Program-made: the position numbers and the translations under genes
The notes under the pieces: model-generated
The model's database searches: none
Told to the model about the DNA's origin: nothing
Seen by the model: only the letters and a program-made list of their open reading frames with translations
In this document: positions 9,971 to 21,777 of the stretch, piece by piece
How the letters are laid out: each line of letters opens with the position of its first letter
Position numbering within the stretch: the stretch's first letter is position 1
NCBI GenBank assembly: GCA_030386875.1
Contig: CM059558.1
Span: forward strand, 4,597,501 to 4,661,500
Reading direction: 5' to 3'
DNA: 64,000 nt
From: Morinoia aosen
Lineage: Eukaryota; Arthropoda; Malacostraca; Amphipoda; Talitridae

Positions 9971-10509
9971 AATTACACTCATAGCAATGGTTCAGCAGAC
10001 AGGAAGAATAGAAGTGTGATGAGGTTTACTCTGAGAGTAGTTCTTATAAAAATCCATAGTGTGAATGCTCAGGTGGCAGACTCTCAAAACTGTGTCATGT
10101 GTCATGTAAAGGAGTAATAAATGTGGTACTCCAATGATCTACTCCAAACAGTGATTTACATGCAGTATTACACTCCCAAATATTCACACATCTACAAACA
10201 TGACTTTGTACACCAAAATGGATGCAAAATGACAGCATAAACCCATAAACAAAAGTGGCAGATAATGTTGAGAACACTAAAATTATTTGTGTCTAGTGTT
10301 GCAATATCTCCACTCACAGCATGGGACTTTCAATTTGGCTATGCTCCTGATAATGACAAAACGTGTGTACCATTTGCATTATGTTCAAATTGCTTCATCT
10401 TCTGTATGACTCAAGAAATTCTATTCAAACCAGAATGATTGGAGAGAAATATTTTTTGTGCAATTTGGTTTTACTTCTAAACAAAATTTTTGCAACATTA
10501 TATCCTATT

Positions 10510-11120
10510 AGTGTTCATGACCAGTCAAGAATGAGGAGATGTGATATTTTTCCTACATAAATCTTCCAGATGTAAATGACAAACATCTATATTCATCCTG
10601 AGAGTACCAGTGATTAAAATATTCTTTGTATCACAAATACAGTCAAGTATCCGTAACTCTTTGACCGCAGTTGGTAAAACTGAAGCTCAATATTCAACTT
10701 AAATTGAATGTCAATAGTAATAGGCAATTTTGGAACAAGCAATCATTAACTAAATCATGCCCTCATCTAGCTTTAACTAACTTATAATGAAAATTGAGTT
10801 TGCAACTACTGGTAAGTCGACAGCATTATGAAAATCTTATTCGAGGCCACCAGCAGCACATGTTGTAGTCAGAGTGTTAAGAGCATGACAGAGAGATGGA
10901 CCAACCAAAAAAGTAACAACTGTGCATACATGAAGAAACTCCGCCAATTTTAATAACATTGGAGAAATTACAAACTAAAAACATAGAAATTCATTTATTT
11001 AAAGAGATACCTGGATCTTTATTACATAAGGATAATTTAATTTCCTTTGTGACATTTAATGATATCAGCAGCAGGTCTCACCCTCAAACCAGTGGGGAGA
11101 GCTTCTATTTTAATACCATT
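10510..11120 (-). mobile_element. Degenerate LTR related to the gypsy LTR at 56.4-57.1 kb
   Basis: Ordered blocks match 56480-56900: GTGATTAAAATATTCTTTG, TATCACAAATACAGTCAAG, AAGAGCATGACAGAGAGATG with GACCAACC, then 'GGAGAAATTACA', 'ATTCATTTATTTAA' and 'GATACCTGGATCTTTATTA'. The strand is set by that gypsy element. No internal region is attached, so this looks like an old solo LTR. The match is by eye and strongly diverged. Confidence 0.4.
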
Positions 11121-11208
11121 ATAGTTTATTTCAACACTATTAAGGCTTAATTTTCTACTTTAAGAACAACTGTCTTTGTCTAACACCCAGACCAGAACTA
11201 AGTCTTAC

Positions 11209-11320
11209 CTTGCGCCATGTTCTCCGCTGCAGCTTCTTGCTTGATGAAATCCTGCCTGCAGCACAGCCTCTCCACTTCAGCATCCGTTAGCTTGTGCACC
11301 ATAACCACTGCACGCTCCAT
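11209..11320 (-). CDS. Zinc-finger gene, first coding exon
   Basis: ATG at 11318-11320 starts MERAVVMVHKLTDAEVERLC, followed by CRQDFIKQEAAAENMAQ and a good donor (CGCAAG|GTAAGAC) at 11209/11208. An in-frame TAA lies four codons upstream of the ATG, so this is the start. A plausible acceptor (CCCTTTGCTCAG|GTACC) puts 17 bases of 5' untranslated sequence in the same exon (to 11337). The exon ends in phase 1, matching the exon at 7548-7669. IKQE is a sumoylation-type motif. The stretch has far higher GC content than its surroundings. Confidence 0.7.
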
Positions 11321-11339
11321 GCTGGGTGCTTAGGTACCT

Positions 11340-12480
11340 GAGCAAAGGGATGCTTCTTTGCTCTAACGTTTAAGAAAATTGAAGTTATAACTTGAAAAAA
11401 TTAAAAACAAAATGCTGTTCTTCCATCATTACAGAAAATAATAAGTGCCCACACATTTCATTGATGCAAGATAACCATACATCAAGTGGATCGGACGATT
11501 CAAGATCATTTAATAAAAGAATAGAGTAACATAATTTTTGCCTTGTGTTATAGTATGAACCACTCAAAGATTCTTTGGTGAGAAAAAGTGTGCAGTCAAA
11601 ATAATTATTTCATTGAAGTGATACCTGTTTTTTCAATCCTTTGGTTTTTCAAATGAAACTCACACTATCGAATTACTTTGTGAGTTAATTCTTTAGTTTT
11701 TTGTTGTCTGGTTGCTTTATAACAATCAGCTAGCACAAGATGAGTATATTGTTTTTTGGGTCTCAAATGATCAATCAATAATGAATGGTTAACAGAAATC
11801 AAAGGTTCATATATCAACATGAACATCAAGTTGTAGAAATTACTGTCTTCATTAGGGTCTCCCATTGGTGGGACATCATCAAGTTAGAAGTGAATTAGTT
11901 GAAGGGCTGATTTGCTCAGAGACGAATTTCACCCGGATCAAATATTCCTAAATCAAGATTACCTGATTTTTGTCCTTTTTAGGGTTCATTCTTTGACTTC
12001 ATAACATGAAGAGTATTTTGTATTGCACATTGCTCCACTGTAAAAACAATGCCAAAAAAGTCATTTAATTCATTTTTGTTAATACTTTTAAGGATGTTGT
12101 AGCACAAATTGATATTCATATTGGTGAATGTCTTGAGCCTGGTGGTGGTTATTTTGAAAGCCAAACAGAACAAAATGAAATGTTCAATTTTAGTCCTCTC
12201 TATGTAACCAATTTTATTCAATCTTTTCATAACAATTTAAAAATTGGAAGCATTTACAAACTGGCTACACTATTAACAGACTCCTTGTAATCACAAAGGT
12301 CAATCCCCTCCGCAAAGATAGTCAACCAGCAGGAATCAGATTCACCCCTATAGACAAACAACCCACAGATCAAATTATAAATTAGTTGAAGCCTCCCTAA
12401 CCCCAACACAGGAAAGCCAAAAGGAGAAATGAAGAAAACACTGCTTAGTATAGAGTTAAAGTATAATACTAGATGTTAGT
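11340..12480. other. AT-rich DNA, no gene identified
   Basis: Several frames of 60-80 codons occur on both strands, but none has a motif or composition I recognise. This is intron or upstream sequence of the zinc-finger gene if the exon at 13910-14001 belongs to it. Confidence 0.4.
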
Positions 12481-12489
12481 TTAAGCCTT

Positions 12490-12850
12490 CCTTTTCCCAA
12501 CATAGGTGTTCTAATAGGAAGAAAGTTGGAGGCAGTGTTTAGTTTGAAGTTGAGGCAACAAGGAGTCTATCCGTATGGTCTGCTGTCACACTGATTCCTC
12601 CGCATACAAGAACAGCAATTAAGGAAAAGAGTTCAAGACACAAAATTAAAGTTGAAGAAGAAAGTTATGGATACAGAAAAAAGGAGTAACTGAAAAAATG
12701 TGATCTGTAACAAAATGAAATTGTTCTATTTTAATAAAAAGAATAGCTATTTACTTTAAGCCTGAAATCTGAAAATTCCTCCAGGGAGTAATAAATACAA
12801 GACACAGAAGTTCTATCCTCCCGAGAGGACAATAACTTTCAACTGTTTAC
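12490..12850 (+). repeat. Old dispersed repeat, copy D
   Basis: Shares 'AAATGTGATCTGTAACAAAAT', CTATTTTAATAAAAAG, CCTCCAGGGAGTAATAAATA and TATCCTCCCGAGAGGA with the other three copies. Confidence 0.5.
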
Positions 12851-12989
12851 TCTATTACATATACAAAAATTCCAGACCTAAAGAATTGACACAATTACAC
12901 GTCCTCTTTACCAAACCTGGGTCACTCCAGCAGGCAAAGAACCTCCAGCCATACCCATCATGACAATCACAGTCAGGCACTCACAACCA

Positions 12990-13350
12990 CCATCAACTCA
13001 TCTTTAACTGTTGGTCATCTTCTAAAATACTGGTGCAATGCTCTTTCAACTCCATTCATTTATCTAGTTTTTGACTAACCTCAAACATTCCTTCATCTTG
13101 CTTCTGACTTCATTGCTTCCTTCACCAACAATTTCTTTTTAATTTCCCCATATGGCCAAACCACTCCAACAAACAGCAGTTCATACTTTTTGCCATCCTT
13201 TCCACATTTGTCATACTCCTCAGCTCATAGATTTATCTATCCCGCAATGTCACCCTAGCCATACTCCTCGGACACTCCATCTGGAGTACATTCAACTGAC
13301 CCCTATCAGCCACTTTTGAGCTCCAAGTTTCATATCCATCCAGCACATCA
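12990..13350 (-). pseudogene. Decayed LINE, C-terminal part
   Basis: The minus strand gives LDGYETWSSKVADRGQLNVL, then QMECPRSMARVTLRDR, a stop, and SMTNVERMAKS with LLEWFGHMGK, with more stops after it. 'GYETW...' leading through 'R.V.L.DR..N' to 'EWFGH(M/V)' is typical of the region after the RT palm in many arthropod non-LTR retrotransposons. Only relics are readable. No RT catalytic motif was found in the adjoining sequence. Confidence 0.6.
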
Positions 13351-13909
13351 GCCTGACACTCTCACACTGTTAGAACATTTAAATGTCTTCCTTCTCAATA
13401 CAGAAATGCTAAAGGTTCCAGAAGACCAGTTAGCAGCAACTACAGAGCCAATAATTTAGGAACACTGACAGCAAACCTTATGAATGAGCAAAATATAACA
13501 GACAATCAAAGAGAACTACAAAATGGTGATATGGGTAACTTGTTAGCAATCCCAAAGGCTGCACATGAGAAGACTCAGGAGTTTCAATCAACACTGGAAA
13601 TCATAGCACAAAATTAAATCAATAAAAAGTAGTAAGTTGAATTATTAATTTTTGCAAAAAATTCAAGATGGCTAAACAAAAAACCTAGGATTCGATTAAA
13701 ATTTTATAAGTAAAATTAAAGAACCTAAAATAACTCAAAGGTCTTGAATGATGTTACACATGCAATCAAATCTTGAACATAATTGTCTAAAATTTGAAGA
13801 CAAGTCAAAACTAAACAAAACTCCAACTATAGAAACAAATGACTAAAAAACCAATGAGTCACAGGATTAGAGAGGTATCAAAGAAGTAGAGCAGGCCATG
13901 AAGGCTCAC

Positions 13910-14001
13910 CTGTCAGACTCCAGAAGGCTATCAGTGGCTCCTACACTGCAAGGCACTCCAGCCAGCACCAACTCGCTGGTCTTCACCTGATCCTTGCTGC
14001 T
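13910..14001 (-). other. Candidate upstream (5' untranslated) exon of the zinc-finger gene
   Basis: A GC-rich 92-base block has splice signals on both sides: acceptor TTTAGCTTCAG before 14001 and donor CTGACAG|GTGAGC after 13910. One frame is open throughout (SSKDQVKTSELVLAG, then VPCSVGATDSLLESD), but it does not continue into the ATG frame of the exon at 11209-11320. If spliced there, it would be untranslated. It may instead belong to another transcript or be an alternative first exon. Confidence 0.4.
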
Positions 14002-14599
14002 CTGAAGCTAAACAAGGACAAACAATCATAACCTTCAAAGTTGCCGTATGGCATCATCCTACTGTACAACTGCAGTAGCAATATAAGAGGTCACTCATAA
14101 ATGTTCTTCTAAATTGAAGAGAAAATGTAACTCCTCTGATCTCGCCTATATTTTTACATTATCACAACAAATAGTTTTATCCTGCAATACATAAGAACTA
14201 TAGTAATTAGAGACTGGCATCAGAAGCTATCTTTGGATAAAGGATGAATGACTTACCTAATGAGAGTCCTGATCACACAGGATATCCTTTTTTACAGGAA
14301 AAAAGGCAGGTTTTATGAGGTTATTCAAGTATTATATATATTAATTAAAGTTATATTAAATCATTTTTCTTTATTGTGAGATAAAGCTGAAAAGAATTAA
14401 AAAAGCATTCAATAGAGGAACAAAACTGAATACAATAGAATGAAATATAAATACAAAGGAGAATTAGCTCCATTCAATGAATGAAACAACAAAATGCCAT
14501 ATTACCTTACAGTTCAATTTTTCTAGCATTTATAGTCAGGTAACTTTTCCTTATAGCTCCTTACAAACTTTCCCATGCTTGTTACCATCTTTTAGTTTT

Positions 14600-15640
14600 C
14601 CCCTCATCTTATTCATTATTAGTTAAGTAGCCCATAGCACTCCCAAATACTACAACCAACTTTTGATAAGCATTTCTTATCTTAATTCTTCTACAACCAC
14701 CTGAAATCTTTCCATAACAGACCCCTATAAACACTTACCAGTCTACAATTTCTATTGATCTTAGCTAATAATGCTAAAATATCAGCACAGAGTAGCTGCA
14801 ATGTATTGATGACTGTGCACCTAATACACCCCCCCCCTCCCAAAAAAAAGTCTTGCATTCATCTGACACAAAAACTCTATCTGTATACATATTTAACAAA
14901 CAAAACATCATTGCACATAACTGATGCAAACCCACAAGCACTTCACACCATTCACTCATTATCCTTTCAATCCCCACACATGCTCTACTTTCATTATAAT
15001 AGCTCATTGCTTTAACCAGCACACACGCGCCCTCCTCCTCCCCCAACACAAACACCCACACACACACAAACACCCACAAACACCAAAAAAACACAACAAC
15101 ACATTATCAACAACACCAACGACAAATCACACATTCCATCCAATCGTCACACTTCTAAAATCATCAAAAAATCACCCACAACAACATACCACAAGCGCAC
15201 ACCTATTTGGGCCCATACATTACATTTCACCAACCCTCTAACTCTTAAACACCACATCCACTACTTCATTTACCAACAACCAACTCTCACCTAACCATCA
15301 ACAATCTCTCAATAGGATAAAAATTGTTATACCAACCTTTCCTATAAGACACCTTATCCAAACCTTTCTGATAGGGGCCTCATTTATCCCATCATAATCC
15401 CAAAACCTACAGATTATCATTAAACTCTCCCAAAATCACAACCTATACATTCCTAATTTATCATATCCTCACATTCAAAACCATTCTATCATATATTCTT
15501 GTTAAATTTTCAATCCCTCATATTCTATCCTATCTATCTTAACATGCATTCCCTTATTCTTACTAAATCATTTCACCAAACCTATACACTACCCAACTCA
15601 ATTCCTTATATTTTAAAGCTCGACAGAAAGTTGCGTAACA
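14600..15640. other. Strand-asymmetric A/C-rich tract
   Basis: The plus strand is very poor in G for about 1 kb, with a (C)n(A)n run at 14828-14848 and CACACAAACACCCACA repeats at 15045-15090. The Thr/His/Pro-rich frames across it reflect this composition. It may be a decayed strand-skewed LINE continuing from 13 kb, but no domain can be read. Confidence 0.5.
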
Positions 15641-16360
15641 ATTTCCTTAATGGAGACATATAGATGATAAAATTCCTCTATCACACCTCCAATTACCCTC
15701 AGGTTAAACAGGTAATAAAACACACCCAATACAATCAACACTTGTTCATTTAAATGTTCAACACAACTATGTTCGTTATAAGTTTTCCCATATACGCCCC
15801 TCTAACAATAAAAAGCATTTACCATAAAATGTTCAATATCACTTTAGGGCCAGACGTACGAAAATAGCACTCCGATAGCACACGAGAATTACAGAGTTTC
15901 ATATGCCTACAAGTTTAAACCCACTTTCACAAACCACACTAGCGTTTCATACTGAATATCCACATGAAATCATTACTATAGAGCCCCAAATATTCACCAA
16001 CTTAATGATAGCCCCAATTACCATGAACACACTCTTTCAAATCAACCCGAAAAACTAAATTCAAACTCATTTTCGTGAAGAAATTGAATGAATGAGAGGC
16101 AAATGATAGAGTATTAGATTACCCATCTTTCATTTCTCCAAAGATCCCATACAATCTGATCCTTCTTCAATCTAAACCGCTATAGAAACCCACAGCATTT
16201 AAATAAAAGAATCACAAAATAAATTTGCAAACCAAAGGCCACTTCCAACTGAAAATTAGCCCGCTTTCAATAGAGAAACAACGCTATTATACACCTCAAT
16301 TGGAAAATGATTATGCAACACAAACGCGCCGTCGCGCGTTCAAGTTCAATACTAGAATAT
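15640..16360. other. No feature seen
   Basis: AT-rich sequence without long frames, repeats or recognisable element ends. Confidence 0.5.
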
Positions 16361-16364
16361 TTTG

Positions 16365-16455
16365 GTGGTGACTTAGGGGCCGCTCTGCGGGGCGATGCCC
16401 TACGCAGAGCGGCACAGCTATGATCTTGATGCCTATCAAAACCGAGGGGCCCTTA
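16365..16455. repeat. Small GC-rich palindrome, MITE-like
   Basis: GCCGCTCTGCG(G) and (TA)CGCAGAGCGGC form a strong stem around a GGGC/GCCC tip (16380-16413). Outside it ACTTAGGGGCC (16369-16379) and GAGGGGCCCTTAACT (16444-16458) form a second, imperfect inverted pair. It stands out in an AT-rich region. It could be a very small foldback transposon. Confidence 0.5.
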
Positions 16456-16459
16456 ACTT

Positions 16460-19400
16460 ACTCTGGATCACTCAAAAATTCTACAAAATGCCCATAAATG
16501 TGCAATTTCTGCCATTTTGGGTGGATTTACCCCGTAGACTTTTATTATAACCTCCAAAATCTCCCTCTGTATGAAGCTGAAATACATTTGTGCATGAATT
16601 CCCACTTTTTTGCGATTTTTCATCGAAAATAACATTTTACCATCCGTAGACTTTTGGCGAATGTTTCCTAAAATTTTTGATATGCGTACGTTTCCCACCT
16701 TGCAACCCTCCCATACTGTTCAAAAAATTGTTCAAAACACGTTTCCCTAACGAGAAAAGAGCCAAAATATTTGCAAAAACTCCTTTCCAAATATATTAAA
16801 AAATATGCATTAACAAAATTTTCATCGACATTATTCATAAGACGCTTTCGATTCCGCTTCTTTTGAGCCTAAAACCAACTTTCTGGCTTGTTTCTAAGTG
16901 CCATTTTTTTGTCAATTTAAACAGGTATGGAATTTATGAAAATTTCTTCTTTTTCCCCAAATATCAATTGGACCATTTTCAAATTGTAACCATACGAACT
17001 TCTTATTGATATCTAGATTGTATCAAAATTTCAGACGTCTTACTTCAATGCCAACGAAAATATGGCTCATTGAAAATTCACTCCTCTCGCAACCGAGAGT
17101 TTATAGGTCAATTATCAATGAAAATTTAAAAATCATAATTTATGTCATGTATCCCCCTCATTCTCTTCGAATGAAATACCAAATAACGCCCACCAAAACC
17201 TCCAGAAACCAGTTCCAAGGACAATTGAAATACCGCAGAAAACGTTTACATGAAGAATTCCCAGAAAATCAACTGCCAATCAAATTTTACCCCAAACGGG
17301 GAATTTTTTACCTGGAAAATGCTGGAAATTCGAACCTCTCGTCGGGCACTGAAACATGAATAATTTAGAACGCCCACCAAAATCAGCACAAAAATCCATG
17401 TTGGAATGAGTGGCATCTCCATTTGAGCAGTAAATTACTTTATAATAGAACACTTCACAAGCGCAAACCATTTCACACAATTTCCATGAGTATACTTCAA
17501 TCATTCACCAAAATAGAACCCTGAACCAAGTCTGAGAGAGAATTTACAAATTATTCCAAATAAATACGAGTGATGACATTTTACTTTTCGTAAATAACAC
17601 ATATGAGGCCTGCGAACCATATCTCTCGAAAATTCCGGACATCTCGGGGACACACATACGCACGCGCATTCACCATACAACGCCGATCCCTTAACCACTG
17701 TGCCACGGCGAGCACATGTATTGACCTTTTATGAACCACATATGTGCCATAAATTAGAATATACTCATTCGCACATTGAGCGATCAAATTCAGCAAGCAA
17801 TTAATGAGACTGTGATCCGTCCAAACAACCTTCTTACATTCCCATTCACAATAAAAATGGACCTCTGCAGAGTACTGAGAGAAAATTTCCTTTTCAAACG
17901 AACATCGAATTTCATTTTTCAATCGCCAAAATTGATGAGAGAAAAATTCACTCATAGCGCGCTCGTTAGTAATCGACAAATCCACCATGATGCACTTTTT
18001 CTTCAATGAGAATATAGGCATGATCACTGAATACTCCTTTCCCAAGGAGCTCATTCCATTCCGAAATCAAATATACATTTTCTGCAACACGCATACAGTA
18101 CGAATATCCGATTTCAAACGTAAAAATACGCTGGTAAACTCACAACACTAATTTTGCCTAAATATAGAGTGATTCTGAAGCCTCATTCACCTCATTTATC
18201 GAGTACTATACGATTTTTATACTCATTGTGAGCATTCTAGCACAAATCGGTAGCTGGCAACTGCAAACACTCGTATTCTTCATCAACGACCGACTCGACT
18301 CTGTTCTTCTGTAAAACAGTGAGGAAATACGAGCGATTTTCAATGTCACTCACTCGTCATGAGTGAGAGCCTCATTCAATCCATGAATTTCGATTGCGGG
18401 TTGACAGTCGAATTGCGAACAAGATAGGAACTCTCACACCCAAAGATAGAAGCAAATGGCATCTATTTATCGCCCGAACGTCGACAAAATTCACAACTGA
18501 GAGTCAAATTACAGAAAAATGAGTTAATTTTATGTTATATATATATATATGCCTCCCTGATGTTCTTACTCGTTAACATTGTGCTAAGAACGTGAAAAAT
18601 TTCCTCGGAAAGATAGCCATTCAAAAATTTCGGTTTCAAAAGTTACACCACTCTGACGTGACCGCGGCCCGGTCAAACACTTAGCCTCTGTACGGGCCGA
18701 CTTTGGACTTTGAAAATTTCGACATCAAAATTCAAAATCGAGTTTCCGTCGTTGATGGAGGTGAAAACACTACGTATAGGTAAATCGTCAATTTCAAACA
18801 CATTTCATCTCTATAAAATTTTTTGTGGAACGCCTCTAAAGTCCTCAAATAATTAAAAATTACAGCATCATCAAATGAGTGAAATATGAGCGATTAAAAT
18901 TGAGCCTTTTTCGCTTGACTCTCGAAACAAGAAATATTTCTAGCAACTCTAAAGACATTACCTTACCCTCAAAAAATAGCTGAGTGCCCTCGAATATGTA
19001 TAAAATCGAAAAAACTTCAAACACTCATCATTCATTATTAAGTTTTTGGATCGAAATTGCTTAGAAAAAATTTCCAATAGTTGGCGCTTTCACACTATTT
19101 CGAGTTGAAAAAACGCCAAAAAAGGGTATTTTATAGCCTATAATGGAAATCGCAACGACTGGGGGAAACATAAATCGAGCGGAATGAGCAAAATCGCGAA
19201 AAACGGCTATTTCGTAAACTACAGCGAACTTCGCTCTGAAAATTTTACTGAACACGTAAAATGGTGCGCCAAGCACAACATGTTAAATGACTTTTTCTGT
19301 GCGGGCAACAGAATTTTTTTGGGTGACGAAAAATCGAAAAAGACGCATTTTTTGATGAGCTGCTGCGGCCAAACGGTTTTGTTTGGAGCGTTGCCGATCC

Positions 19401-20280
19401 TGTGGGTCGTAGGTATTTTTGATGTGCACCTCTCATAAAATTTTGAGTCTTCTACGTGCGATGGATACGCCATTAGAAGCAGTCAAAAAATCCGACCGTA
19501 AAAACGCCTTTTATTAGACCCGACTTCAAAACTCGCTAAAAAATCTTCTGGGCCGAAAATCGAAAAATCCGAAAAATAATTTCTCAAAAATATCTTTCTC
19601 AACCCTCGTTAGGAAAATGAGACGGTTTGCCCGGTAAAAAGTTAACTTTAGACGTTTGGCGCGGATGCCACTTTTTTTAATATTTTTGAGGCTCGTTTTC
19701 TCAAAAAATTGAAAACCCAGATTTTTTGTGATTTTTGTGGTGAAAGACCTTTGCAATATCTACAAGATATCAAAGTTTAAACGCTTTTTGACGGCGGGCC
19801 TGGCCAGAAAAAAATGCCAAAAATCGGCAATTTTTTTGCATGGTTTTTGGGAGGCTCTAGCAAAAAATTTTTCTCCACGCCAAACTTCTATAAGTTCAAT
19901 ATGAGGTGCACCGGTACTCTGACTACAATAAAATGAGATCGCCATGGCTGTAGACATGCACCGAAATTATTGAGAGTAAAAATACCAAACGCTTTTTTTT
20001 ACCAGTATTTTCTTCAATTAAAGCATTTATATGGGACCGATCGATCCGAAAGGCGAAACTTAAGGTTTTTTAGCGAGTCTCCATCTGCCCTCCAAATTTG
20101 AGCCCGCTGCGACCACGCGTTCTGGTACTTTACTCCTGGCTGAACCAAATTTTTCTTCATTGTTTCCGAGGACAAAACACAAGCACCCTCCCTTACCGTA
20201 CTAGTTTCAGCATCTCTTCGAAATGCGTATTTAAGTTTTAGCGCTTTTATCAAAAACGGAGGTCGCCGCAAGTAACAAGA
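16460..20280. other. Non-coding region with raised CpG and AT dinucleotide runs
   Basis: No frame longer than about 160 codons and none with a recognisable motif. There is an (AT)n run at 18537-18552. From 19060 to 20050 there are many short direct and inverted echoes (AAAATCGAAAAA blocks, 'GTGCACCTC..AT' at 19420 against 'ATGAGGTGCACCGG' at 19892), suggesting an old repetitive or foldback sequence. I cannot assign it to a family. Confidence 0.4.
17636..17716 (-). mobile_element. Fragment of the tRNA-derived SINE
   Basis: On the minus strand GCTCGCCGTGGCACAGTGGT then TAAGGGATCGGCG matches the first 35-40 bases, including the A box, of the full SINE copies at 21778 and 56361. The remainder diverges. 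Confidence 0.5.
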
Positions 20281-20289
20281 ACATCCAAG

Positions 20290-20770
20290 CCAATTCCGGG
20301 TTTTATATTGCTCTATTCGCTAGAGATATGCTTACTTCACAAGCTGTCAAATTTGCAGAATGATCTGAGCACTGTAAGAGGAGGAAATGGGGTTTAGAAG
20401 AGGGAGAGGGGTCCAATCAGCAGCCAGTGCCGACCAGCAAGTGCATGAGCCATGCCCCTGAAAATTCTTTTTTTATAGTTTTATTGCTCTATTCAATACA
20501 GAAGTCTTTACTTTACAAGATAGCAAAGGTTCAGAACGTTCTAGGCTTTGTGAGAGAGAGAAACGGGGGGCAGGGGGGGTGGATTCAAATCAAAAAATAC
20601 CGGACAGTAACTGCATTAGGCACAAACCAGAAATATTTGGATTTTGTTTTGTTTGTCTATTTGACACAGAAATTCTTAGTTTACAATCTAGCAAAGCTGC
20701 ACAACCTTCTTTGCTCTGTGAGATTGGAAAACATAGGCGAGAGAGGGTGTTGCGCTTCGAAGATGTCGCA
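20290..20770 (+). repeat. Three tandem units in the left arm of the palindrome
   Basis: Units of about 150-170 bp start near 20290, 20455 and 20625. Each contains TTATTGCTCTATTC-like, CTTACTTTACAAG.TAGCAAAG-like and CTGTGAGAG..GGG-like blocks. The right arm has two of them in reverse (about 22490-22630 and 22640-22800). The arms therefore differ in unit number. Confidence 0.6.
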
Positions 20771-21777
20771 GCGTGCGCACCTGGAGCTGTGGTTCATACC
20801 AGTGACGCCAGCTCCATGCATATCTGTGATGCCTGTGGTACCAGTTCATTCAAAGAACAACAAAAAACTTAGATGAAAATAAATTCAAATGTTCAGATAG
20901 CTTTTAGAACATCAATCAAGTCAATTTTTTCAAGTAATATAGCTTGCAAAGGAAAAAATGAAAAATTGTAGAAAAATGCACATCCAGAACAGTTGAAGGA
21001 AAAAGTTCAAAATCTATCTCCTCTGAAAGTTATTATCGTAGAGTAATGATTCAAGTTTCATTGGATACGTGAAATGTTGTTCCATACCTATATGTGGGTC
21101 CCCATTGAAATTCACAGTAATTTTTTAGTTACATAGAAAAATCTACAGAAAAATGAAAAGTTTAAAAAAAAGTAATTTCAAATATATAAAACAGCTAATT
21201 TCATAACAAGCCCACGTCCAGCTATGCAGCAACATTTTGCGCATTCAATGAGACATAAATCATTGCTCTACATTAATAACTTTTGAAGGAGATGGCTTTT
21301 GAAATTATTTTTTTTTCACTCATTTTTTTGTATTATCTCAGTAATTAATTTGAAAGTTGAAAAAAGTTAGGGATACACACCTATGTCTCTAAGAAGAATA
21401 CATACCTATGCCAAATTTTATAGAACTAGTTCCCATACAACAAACTTCAATCTAAAAAATGGCTGTCACTTTTGTTGTATGGGAACTAGATCTATGAAAT
21501 TTTGCATACATGTGTATTTTTGATACGGTTACAGGTGCGTATCCCAAAATTTTTTCAAGTTTTGAACTAATTACTGAGATAATGGGTAAAATGTGGTGAA
21601 AAAATTTGGTATTTTCCAAAGCTATCTCCTCTGAAAGTTTCCATTGTAGAGCAATGATTCAAGTCTCATTGAATGAGCAAAGAATTGCTGCATGGCTGGA
21701 CAAAGAATGGATTCAAAATTTGTGAAAGTTTAGTTTTCATGATGATACAATTTTTCTTTTCAAAGGTTACGGGTTAT

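Larger units (their letters stand above)
7670..11208 (-). other. Intron 1 of the zinc-finger gene (predicted)
   Basis: Runs from a GTAAGACT donor at 11208 to a CAG acceptor at 7670. It holds the Penelope-like element, a split dispersed repeat and a degenerate LTR. The stretches 7690-8330 and 9970-10500 show only AT-rich sequence with no supported feature. Confidence 0.6.

Noticed and set aside
14755..15241. Thr/His/Pro-rich frames of about 105 codons on both strands
   Set aside because: They arise from an A/C-rich, G-poor tract; no start context or motif.
17581..18054. 157-codon minus-strand frame
   Set aside because: No recognisable domain, includes the SINE fragment in its frame and has AT-driven composition.
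19061..19473. Several overlapping 63-84 codon frames
   Set aside because: Overlap on both strands within an old repetitive region; no motif.
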